Source: JBJHBP01 sp050485645 (lineage in GTDB: Bacteria > Pseudomonadota > Gammaproteobacteria > Steroidobacterales > Rariloculaceae). From it: DNA of 64,000 nt. This document shows, in pieces, positions 8,489 to 15,421 of this stretch. Every line of letters begins with the position of its first letter. The stretch's first letter is position 1. The position numbers were made by a program, and so were the translations under genes. The notes beneath the pieces were generated by a model. That model was given only the letters and a program-made list of their open reading frames with translations, ran no database searches and was not told the origin of the DNA. Where the stretch lies: NCBI GenBank assembly GCA_050485645.1, contig JBJHBT010000006.1, positions 1 through 64,000 on the forward strand, written 5' to 3'.

Positions 8489-11356
8489 ATGACCCGCACC
8501 GAAAGCGATGATGTGAAGCGACGGATGGCCGCGCTGTGCGAGCGCATACGCGAAGCCGACCGCGCTTACCACGATCAGGCGCAGCCCCTGATGACCGACC
8601 GGGAGTACGACGCGCTGCTGGCGGAGCTGGAACGCCTCGAGATCGAGCACCCGCAATTCGTCGATGAAAACAGTCCGTCGCAGCGTGTGTCGGGCTCTCC
8701 GGGCAAAGGGTTCCGAACCGTCCGTCACTCCATCCCGATGCTCTCGATTCAGAACACCTATTCGGTGCAGGATCTGAAAGGGTGGTACGAGCGACTGGTC
8801 AAAAGCATTGCTGAGCAACAAGACAGCAGTGACGAATCAGGAGGCGTTGCGTTACCCGGCGGCGTAGACATGGTCTGCGATCCCAAGGTGGACGGGGTGG
8901 CGATCAGTCTGCGTTACGAGCAGGGCCTGCTCGTGCAGGCGGCAACCCGCGGCGACGGTGTGCAGGGTGACGACGTTACCACACAGGTGCGTGAAATCGC
9001 CGCGATACCGCGCCGCCTCGACGGAGCACCGGAGGTGCTTGAGGTCCGCGGCGAGATTTTCATGCCCTATGAGTCGTTCGAACGTCTCAATGTGGCGGTA
9101 CAGCAGAATCTTGCCGATGCGATTGTCGAGGCCGAGCGGAAAGTTCGCAAGGCGGCAGCGCATGAGCGTGCTCAGCTGCAGCGCCTGCGACGATTGACGA
9201 CATCAGTGCGGCATCATGAATGCTGGTTGCCGCCAGCGCAGATCGAAGCGCTGCGTGAACGGTCGGGCGAATGGTCTGGTGAGCTGCGTGAGGCGGCAAC
9301 GGAGCTGTTCGAAGCCATGGCTCTCTACGGCGGTGCGGAGAACGATCCGCCGGTACTCAGCGCCGAAGAGCGTGAAACCGCCGGCTCGCAGCCATTCGCG
9401 AACGCCCGTAACGCGGCCGCGGGCACGTTGAAAATGCTCGAAGCGCGCACCGTGCGTCACAGGCGATTGGCGTTTCTTGCCCACGGTCGTGGAGAAGTCC
9501 GGGGCTGGCCCGATGTCGATTGTTTTTCCGCATTCCTGGGTGCTTTGGCGAACTGTGGCATACCGGTGAGTACGCATGTGACGAGGTGCGCAACGCTGGA
9601 AGCGGCGATCGCCGCCATCGAACACTTCGACCGCTTCAGGACGACGCTGGGTTACGGTGTGGACGGCATGGTCGTGCGGGTGGACCGCTTCGATCTGCAG
9701 CGCCAGCAGGGCGCGACCAGCAAGGCGCCGCGCTGGTGCATTGCCTACAAGTATCCTGCTGAACGAGGGACCACCATCCTCAGGCGCGTGGACTGGCAGG
9801 TTGGCAAAGGCGGAACGTTGACCCCACGCGCAACCATGGATCCGGTGTTCCTGGCCGGCACCACCGTGCAGCATGCGTCTCTGCATAACATCGTGGAGAT
9901 ACAGCGCAGGGATCTGCACTGCGGCGACACGGTGGTGGTTGAGAAGGCCGGTGAGATCATTCCGCAGGTTGTTGCGGCAGTTGCGGACAAACGCCCGGCC
10001 AACGCGGTGCCCGTGGCGGCGCCGGAGCAGTGCCCGGCCTGTCACGGTGCGGTGCAGCGTGAGGGCCCGAAGCTGTTCTGCACCAATCCGCAGTGTCCTG
10101 CGCAGTTCCGCGAGAAGTTGAAGTGGTTCGTGGGACGCGGCCAGATGGACATCGATGGCCTTGGTGACAGGCTGGTCGATCAACTGATCGACGCAGGTCT
10201 CGTGCGCAGCTTTGCCGATGTATTCCGGCTGCCGGGAAAGCGCGAAGCACTGCGCGACGCACTGCGCCGGCCTGATGTCAGCACACAGGCGCAGGGTCCA
10301 GAGAAACTGGTGGACAACCTGATTGCGTCGATCGCGGAAGCGCGCGAACGCGGCCTTGCCCGGGTGCTGGCTGGCCTGGGTATTCGATACCTCGGCACGA
10401 CGAATGCCCGTCTGCTGGCCGCGGCCTTCCCGGACGCCGACGCGCTGGCCTCTGCCGGAGAAGCGGATATCGCTGCGGCATTGTCTCGCAGTGATGCGGC
10501 GGAAGATGACGCGCTGACGAGCATCGTGCAGGCATTGAAGAAGGCGGCGCACAACGCGTGTGAACAGGATCTGCAGGCGCTGTTCGGCGATGACATGCAC
10601 CGCACATATCTGACGCTGCTTCTTGACTCCTACCGTTCCCAGCAGGCGATGCAGCGCCGCGTGACAGGTCTGTTCGAAGCCTTTCCGACAGCCGGGGCGC
10701 TGCTGGATTCAGATTATCAGACGCTGGTAAGCGCGCTGGCCGGCGGGGCAAAGCCGCAGGCGGTGGAAGAACGGCTGGCGAAGGCACTTGATGAGCTATT
10801 GCAGGAACCGGCGCTGCGCCGCCGCCTGTCCACACTCGATGCGTCCGACTGGACATACGATACCTGTGCCACCCTGTTGCTGCAGGGCAGGGCGGGTGCG
10901 CAGGCGATCGAGCGTGCCGGGCGACTGGCGGAAACCTTCCCGCACCCCGGGGCCCTTCGCGAGGCCGATGACGAGGCCATCATCGGCGCCCTGCGGGGCG
11001 GCAAGATTGCACAGGGCGTGCATGGCTGGCTGCAATCCACGGTCGGCCGCGAGACGCTGGAGTCATTGCGCCAGGCGGGTGTGTCGCTTGCCGGAGATCC
11101 GCCGGTGGATGGCAGTCGGGATGAGCAGTTTGCCGGCAAGGTGGTGGTTCTCACCGGCAGTCTCGTCGCATTCACACGCAGCGATCTCACTGAACGTCTC
11201 GAAGCGCTGGGAGCGCGCGTCGCAGGCTCGGTGTCGGGAAACACCGATCTGGTGATCGCCGGGGAAAGTGCCGGCAGCAAGCTGGAGAAGGCGCGCAAAC
11301 TGGGCGTCGAGGTGTGGGATGAAGCGGCACTGCTGCGTGCACTGGGCATGAGCTGA
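8489..11356 (+). CDS. ligA: NAD-dependent DNA ligase, enlarged (955 residues)
   Basis: Joins 3'-OH/5'-phosphate nicks using NAD. The Ia domain (YHDQAQPLMTDREYD) is followed by the adenylation domain with catalytic Lys about residue 133 (PKVDG), then FANARNAAAG, LGYGVDGMVVRVD and KAPRWCIAYKYPAE. The OB-fold has GTLTPRATMDPV and ASLHN. A four-Cys zinc finger starts about residue 515 (CPAC, CTNPQC). An HhH region and a C-terminal BRCT domain (about 880-955, KVVVLTGSL) complete it. Usual length is about 670. The excess lies in two places: about 85 residues inside the adenylation domain (about 201-301), and an HhH region of about 335 residues with a module repeated three times. ATG 8489 is chosen because the family N-terminus begins right after it. 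Confidence 0.9.
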   Translation: MTRTESDDVKRRMAALCERIREADRAYHDQAQPLMTDREYDALLAELERLEIEHPQFVDENSPSQRVSGSPGKGFRTVRHSIPMLSIQNTYSVQDLKGWYERLVKSIAEQQDSSDESGGVALPGGVDMVCDPKVDGVAISLRYEQGLLVQAATRGDGVQGDDVTTQVREIAAIPRRLDGAPEVLEVRGEIFMPYESFERLNVAVQQNLADAIVEAERKVRKAAAHERAQLQRLRRLTTSVRHHECWLPPAQIEALRERSGEWSGELREAATELFEAMALYGGAENDPPVLSAEERETAGSQPFANARNAAAGTLKMLEARTVRHRRLAFLAHGRGEVRGWPDVDCFSAFLGALANCGIPVSTHVTRCATLEAAIAAIEHFDRFRTTLGYGVDGMVVRVDRFDLQRQQGATSKAPRWCIAYKYPAERGTTILRRVDWQVGKGGTLTPRATMDPVFLAGTTVQHASLHNIVEIQRRDLHCGDTVVVEKAGEIIPQVVAAVADKRPANAVPVAAPEQCPACHGAVQREGPKLFCTNPQCPAQFREKLKWFVGRGQMDIDGLGDRLVDQLIDAGLVRSFADVFRLPGKREALRDALRRPDVSTQAQGPEKLVDNLIASIAEARERGLARVLAGLGIRYLGTTNARLLAAAFPDADALASAGEADIAAALSRSDAAEDDALTSIVQALKKAAHNACEQDLQALFGDDMHRTYLTLLLDSYRSQQAMQRRVTGLFEAFPTAGALLDSDYQTLVSALAGGAKPQAVEERLAKALDELLQEPALRRRLSTLDASDWTYDTCATLLLQGRAGAQAIERAGRLAETFPHPGALREADDEAIIGALRGGKIAQGVHGWLQSTVGRETLESLRQAGVSLAGDPPVDGSRDEQFAGKVVVLTGSLVAFTRSDLTERLEALGARVAGSVSGNTDLVIAGESAGSKLEKARKLGVEVWDEAALLRALGMS

Positions 11357-11379
11357 TGCGCTGCCCCGGCCCCGGCATG

Positions 11380-11407
11380 CGCCCCCGGTCGCGCGCCCCC
11401 GGTCGCG
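11380..11407 (+). repeat. 14-bp tandem duplication
   Basis: CGCCCCCGGTCGCG occurs twice without a gap (11380-11393 and 11394-11407), just after the ligA stop. One of several short perfect tandem duplications in the window. Confidence 0.8.
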
Positions 11408-11435
11408 CGTGACCGGATCGCCGTGATTCGGCCGC

Positions 11436-11467
11436 ACGGTTACCCCGGCGAAGGCCGGGATAACCGT
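11436..11467. repeat. 14-bp-stem palindrome, dispersed-repeat type
   Basis: ACGGTTA (11436-11442) pairs with TAACCGT (11461-11467); inside, CCCGGC pairs with GCCGGG around a GAAG loop, with one mismatch. The core CCCGGCGAAGGCCGGG resembles the intergenic palindromes scattered through many proteobacterial genomes. It lies between convergent genes and may also act as a transcription stop. Next to it GTCAATCCG appears three times (11477, 11491, 11519). Confidence 0.55.
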
Positions 11468-11519
11468 GGTCTCAGCGTCAATCCGCCCGAGTCAATCCGA
11501 ACTGGGTCGACCCCCGAGG

Positions 11520-12077
11520 TCAATCCGACTGGCGGCGTCCCCGGCCTTCGGCAGACAGCACGGCTTCACGCAGCGCGATCAGTCGATGCACGGCCTGATT
11601 GAGCTCGGGGTCGGAATTCACAGCCTGCAGCACGGCAGTCCGAAACTCCTCATTTTTCTGCAGCAGAACAGGCGACGGATCATAGAACGTGCCGCCGAAT
11701 ATCAGGTTGCCGTCGTCATCCTCTCCCATTGCGTTGAAGGCTTCCTGACCCTGACGCGCCATCTCCGACGACTGGTAGGCGGTTCTGCACACGCGCCGCG
11801 TCATCAGCGAGCCTGGTGCACGCTCGGTACGGCAGGTGACCTTGAATTCGTCGTTGTTCAGCCTATCGTTGAGCAGAGAATAGAAATTCTCTGTCGCCAG
11901 TCCGGCATCGCGCCGCAGCACCCGCAGACTGCGCTGCCCGGTGACCACGATCTCGTCAACCTCCCCGTCAGAGGGAGGGGGTTGCGCCACAACCACACCC
12001 GGTGCGGCAAAGGCACCGAAGGCAACTGCCGCCAGAAACCAGACTTTCATCGGGTTCAACAGTGTTTCACGATTCAT
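11520..12077 (-). CDS. secreted protein with CRxE...GS...R.VC motif, unknown function
   Basis: 185 residues from ATG 12077. An N-terminal signal peptide (VWFLAAVAFGAFAAPGVVVA) is followed by DEIVVTGQR, which looks like the TonB-box-type start of many exported gammaproteobacterial proteins. The middle has KVTCRTERAPGSLMTRRVC with two Cys about 16 residues apart, matching a motif in the lipoprotein at 13161-13601. The rest is predicted helical with no known domain. ATG 12050 would also give a signal peptide. No good ribosome site is seen for either. It is not in an operon with its neighbours. Function unknown. Confidence 0.65.
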   Translation of the reverse strand: MNRETLLNPMKVWFLAAVAFGAFAAPGVVVAQPPPSDGEVDEIVVTGQRSLRVLRRDAGLATENFYSLLNDRLNNDEFKVTCRTERAPGSLMTRRVCRTAYQSSEMARQGQEAFNAMGEDDDGNLIFGGTFYDPSPVLLQKNEEFRTAVLQAVNSDPELNQAVHRLIALREAVLSAEGRGRRQSD

Positions 12078-12171
12078 GGCTCTGTAACCTGAGATTCCGA
12101 TAAGGACGGGAATATACACAAGACGGATGCAATGGCGCCACTATCGGATCGGTGATTCGTGCTGAAAACCA

Positions 12172-12207
12172 AAAGGCCCGCCTTGAGAATTCTCAAGGCG
12201 GGCCTTT
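12172..12207. terminator. perfect 36-bp palindrome, bidirectional terminator
   Basis: Left arm AAAGGCCCGCCTTGAGAA is the exact reverse complement of the right arm (12190-12207), with no loop bases. The arms end in AAA and TTT, so either strand gives a GC-rich hairpin followed by a short U-run. It lies 28 bases past the stop of the barrel gene on the minus strand, and so is best read as that gene's terminator. Confidence 0.75.
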
Positions 12208-12235
12208 GCAGACGATTGAATCCGTCAGGGTTCAA

Positions 12236-12781
12236 TCAGAAGCGGTAGCCCACTCCGAGGTTCCACAGTGTGGCATCGGCGCCGGAGATGCGGAAATCTT
12301 CATACGTCAGGCGGAACTGCACATTCTGGGCGTTGATCTGCCCACCGATCAGCCAGGAGTTGTGGCTGTTCTTGTCGGCCAGGTGCAGACCCGGCGCACT
12401 GGCGCTGCTGCTGAAGCGGTTGTGTGCGATGCCTGCGATCACCGATCCACCGGGTGCCATTTCAGTCAGCGGTATGCGTCCCACGGCACGAACAGTCCAG
12501 TAGTTGGCATTCATTTCGATTGAATCTTCGACGCTGAGGTTGCGAGTCTTGCTGTATGCACCCTCGACGGCGAAGTAGCGATGCACGTTGTAGCCACCGA
12601 CCAGCGAATTGACGGTGGTGGTGTCTTTGAACGTGATGTCGTCTACGTTCTGCTGCTTGTAACGCAGTTCGCCGCTTTGAGCCATGATGTAGGCCGTTCC
12701 GGTCCCATCATCAACGGCTTGGCCGAAAGCAGGTGCTGCAAGCAGCAGGCTGGCAGATGCCAACAGAAACACTCTTGCCAT
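12236..12781 (-). CDS. small outer-membrane beta-barrel protein
   Basis: 181 residues. The signal peptide (FLLASASLLLAAPAFGQ) is followed by alternating hydrophobic/polar strands ending in the terminal Phe (NLGVGYRF) that outer-membrane barrels use for BAM recognition. It resembles OmpA-like or opacity-type 8-strand barrels: RYFAVEGAYSKTRNL and YWTVRAVGRIPL are typical paired strands. GGAGGG lies six bases before the ATG. Single gene with a strong terminator behind it. Function not known; such barrels are often structural or adhesive. Confidence 0.72.
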   Translation of the reverse strand: MARVFLLASASLLLAAPAFGQAVDDGTGTAYIMAQSGELRYKQQNVDDITFKDTTTVNSLVGGYNVHRYFAVEGAYSKTRNLSVEDSIEMNANYWTVRAVGRIPLTEMAPGGSVIAGIAHNRFSSSASAPGLHLADKNSHNSWLIGGQINAQNVQFRLTYEDFRISGADATLWNLGVGYRF

Positions 12782-13160
12782 GGTAGTCCCTCCAGAGCAG
12801 GCATAATTTTTGGTTTAAGGTCGGCCCGGGTGCCCTATACGGAGCCGGCCCTAGCCGCTGCGCAGTGTAGCATTGTTAACGTGCAAGTCTACGCGAAAAT
12901 TTCGCTGCGGCCCTGATACGGCGGGGATGGCGCCTGTACGGCATTTCCGGCGCGGCGGCCGGGGCGGCGGCGGCTGTTTGCCAAAGGTCTGTCGGACGGC
13001 AGAACCCGATCGACTGCCTCACCTGCGCTGTTGCGTTGCTGCGTCGTCGTTGCCGCCGCCGGGTAGCGGATCTGAACCAGCCGTGCGGCAGCCGCGGAAT
13101 TTGGATACGGCCCCCGTGTTTGCTATTCTCGGGGTGCCTGCCCCACACAGGAGTCTTCCC
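12782..13160. other. 379-base spacer between divergent genes
   Basis: Holds the 5' region of the barrel gene (minus) and of the lipoprotein gene (plus). An AT-rich stretch near 12805-12825 could carry the barrel promoter, but I find no convincing -35/-10 pair. The plus-strand promoter is listed separately. Reading frames crossing 12873-13160 lack a ribosome site and show no family pattern. Confidence 0.5.
13101..13129 (+). promoter_or_regulatory. candidate sigma-70 promoter for the lipoprotein gene
   Basis: TTGGAT (13101-13106) and TATTCT (13124-13129) are 17 bases apart, about 20 bases before the AGGAG of the downstream gene. Each hexamer matches consensus at four of six positions. Confidence 0.4.
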
Positions 13161-13601
13161 GTGAGATCGCCCCCGGCCCGCAGAATAGTCTCCGCCTCGG
13201 CTGGCCTCGTCCTTGCCGGCTGCGCAGGGGTCGGCGGGGTGGACGACGCATCTGAGGATGCGGGAAACGGCGCGGTGGCGATCATGGCTCAGCTGTCCCC
13301 CTCGTCGGCGGCTGGATCATCCGGCACGGGCCGCTCCACCGCGGAAGTCGACCTTACGCCCATGGCCCGGGTGGACGAGAGCTACGTTCCCGTCTGTCGT
13401 CTGGAACTCGTTGTCGGTTCGCGAATCCCCCGTCAGGTCTGCCAGGCGCCAATGAATGAGGCGGATGCCAGTCAGCGGGAAGAGATACTCCGCACCGAGA
13501 TAGAAATCGCCCGCGAAATGCAGGCCATAGAGGAGCAGATGCGCTTCGAACGCGAGATGCGCGAGGCCGAAGAGCGGCGGCGCATGCAGGAAATGCCCTG
13601 A
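13161..13601 (+). CDS. small lipoprotein with CRxE...GSR..RQVC motif
   Basis: 146 residues from GTG 13161, with AGGAG seven bases upstream. The N-terminus has basic residues, a hydrophobic run and the lipobox LAGC, so it is probably lipid-anchored. The middle has VPVCRLELVVGSRIPRQVC, closely matching KVTCRTERAPGSLMTRRVC in the protein at 11520-12077. The C-terminus is a charged Glu/Arg/Met-rich helix. A longer reading from 12873 would bury the lipobox 97 residues deep and has no ribosome site. Function unknown; the shared motif suggests the two proteins are distant paralogues. Confidence 0.68.
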   Translation: MRSPPARRIVSASAGLVLAGCAGVGGVDDASEDAGNGAVAIMAQLSPSSAAGSSGTGRSTAEVDLTPMARVDESYVPVCRLELVVGSRIPRQVCQAPMNEADASQREEILRTEIEIAREMQAIEEQMRFEREMREAEERRRMQEMP

Positions 13602-13845
13602 TTCGCCCGAGCACAGGTCGGCGGGTGTCGCTGTTCGCCCGGATGCCGGGAAACGGCTCCGCGGATAGCCCCGTCCGGTCGGCGGAACGCCAATCGTTCG
13701 CGGAAATCCGCGAAAATGTGGCAGTTCTCGTGGCAGTTCTTGGTACTTCTATAGAGACCTGAGCGTACGACTGCGCTAACTTCCCGCCCTGTCGCGACTC
13801 TAACCGGACAGTCAGGTCGCTTTACCATTCAGGATTGGGAAGGTT

Positions 13846-15420
13846 ATGTCCACGGAACCCCGCAACAATACCGATGAAAAGGCAGAGGGCAGCCGTTCTT
13901 CGACGTCCGCCCGGCAACGCCGCTCGCCTCGTCGCTGGCCGCTGTTTGCCGTCGTGCTGGCGCTCGGATCCGCAGGAGGCTACTACTGGTACCAGTCACG
14001 GGATGTCGGGCCTCAGGACCGTCCGCTGATCGTCGCGGTCGAGATCGGCGACGTTGAGAACCTGGTGGTGTCATCCGGCAACCTCGAGCCGCGCAACGTG
14101 CTGGCGGTGGGTGCGCAGGTATCGGGACAGCTGCAGCGGCTTTTCGTGGATGTCGGCGATGTCGTGGAAGCCGGTGACCAACTGGCGGAAATCGACGCGC
14201 GTGTGCAGGAAAACCGTGTGCGGGCCAGTCGGGCCAGCATCGAGGGCCAGTATGCACAGATCGAGGCGCGGGAATCGGCGCTGGCGCTGGCCCGTTCCAA
14301 TGCCGCACGTCAGGCGCAGCTCAGGGCCGAACGTGCGACCAGCCAGGCCGAGTACGACTCGGCGATGAACAACCTGGCCAACGCCGAGGCCAGCCTGATT
14401 CAGCTGATCAAGCAGATCGAGCAGAGCGAAGCCAGTCTCGCCAGCGACGAAACCCAGCTCGAATACACGAGGATCGTGGCGCCGATGTCCGGCACGGTGG
14501 TGGCGGTGGAAATGAACGAAGGTGTGACGCTGAATGCGTCGCAGAGCGTACCCACCGTGCTGCGTCTCGCCGACCTTTCTACAATGCGCGTGGAAACGCA
14601 GGTGTCGGAAGCCGACATCAGTGAACTGTACACCGGTATGGAAGTGTATTTCACGACGCTGGGCGGCGGCGATCGTCGCTGGACCAGTACGCTGCGGCAG
14701 ATACTCCCGACGCCGCGCGTGGAAAACAATGTCGTCCTCTACACGGCGCTGTTCGATGTCGATAACGAGGACGGAGCGCTGTTCTCGGGTATGACCACGC
14801 AGGTCCACTTCGTGACATCCGCTGCCCGCAATGTTGTCACGGTGCCCGTTGGCGCACTGACGTTCGAGGACGGTGGCCCGTCACCGATGTCTGCGGCCGG
14901 CGGCATGGGCCGACCGGACATGCCCGACCTCAATGATCCGGCGGCCCGGGCGCAGATCGTCGATCAGATCGTAGCCCGTACAGGGCAGTCGCGCGCCGAA
15001 ATCGAGCAGCGCATGGCCTCCATGGGTGGCGGCGAGTTTCCTGGCGGTGCACGCTTCCAGGGCGGCGCCGGTGGCGCTGGTTTCCCGCAGGGTAACGCTC
15101 GTGGTGGTGCAAACCGCACCGCGGCAAGGCCTGCCGGCGAACCCGGCGCACCACCGCAGCCGCGCAGGGCTACCGTACAGGTCGCGCTCGGCGACGATCA
15201 GTTCGAAACCCGCGAAGTGATGATCGGCCTGATGAGCCGCGTGACCGCCGAAGTACTGTCGGGCCTGGAGCCCGGGGAACGTGTGGTGGCCGGCATCATC
15301 CAGGGCGATGCGCCACAGTCCAGTCAGCAGCAGGGCAATCAGAATTTCCGCCAGCAGGGCGGTTTCCCCGGCGGCGGGTTCCCGGGCGGCGCCCTCCCTG
15401 CCGGTTTCAGAGGGTTCTGA
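13846..15420 (+). CDS. macA: periplasmic adaptor of MacAB-type efflux
   Basis: 524 residues. One N-terminal membrane anchor (about 27-43, WPLFAVVLALGSAGGYYW) is followed by a lipoyl/barrel-sandwich half (SGNLEPRNVLAVGAQVSG), a coiled-coil hairpin rich in Gln, Ala and Glu (about 120-205), the other lipoyl half (YTRIVAPMSGTVVAVEM), and beta-barrel and membrane-proximal domains. HlyD/MacA proteins join an inner-membrane ABC pump to an outer-membrane tunnel. Two Gly-rich stretches (about 350-435) and a Gln/Gly/Phe-rich tail are additions compared with E. coli MacA, which is about 370 residues. GGAAGG lies before the ATG. First gene of an efflux operon with macB and the outer-membrane factor. Confidence 0.87.
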   Translation: MSTEPRNNTDEKAEGSRSSTSARQRRSPRRWPLFAVVLALGSAGGYYWYQSRDVGPQDRPLIVAVEIGDVENLVVSSGNLEPRNVLAVGAQVSGQLQRLFVDVGDVVEAGDQLAEIDARVQENRVRASRASIEGQYAQIEARESALALARSNAARQAQLRAERATSQAEYDSAMNNLANAEASLIQLIKQIEQSEASLASDETQLEYTRIVAPMSGTVVAVEMNEGVTLNASQSVPTVLRLADLSTMRVETQVSEADISELYTGMEVYFTTLGGGDRRWTSTLRQILPTPRVENNVVLYTALFDVDNEDGALFSGMTTQVHFVTSAARNVVTVPVGALTFEDGGPSPMSAAGGMGRPDMPDLNDPAARAQIVDQIVARTGQSRAEIEQRMASMGGGEFPGGARFQGGAGGAGFPQGNARGGANRTAARPAGEPGAPPQPRRATVQVALGDDQFETREVMIGLMSRVTAEVLSGLEPGERVVAGIIQGDAPQSSQQQGNQNFRQQGGFPGGGFPGGALPAGFRGF

Positions 15421-15421
15421 T

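Noticed and set aside
13472..13828. 118-residue minus-strand frame upstream of macA
   Set aside because: Antisense to the lipoprotein gene and no family signal.
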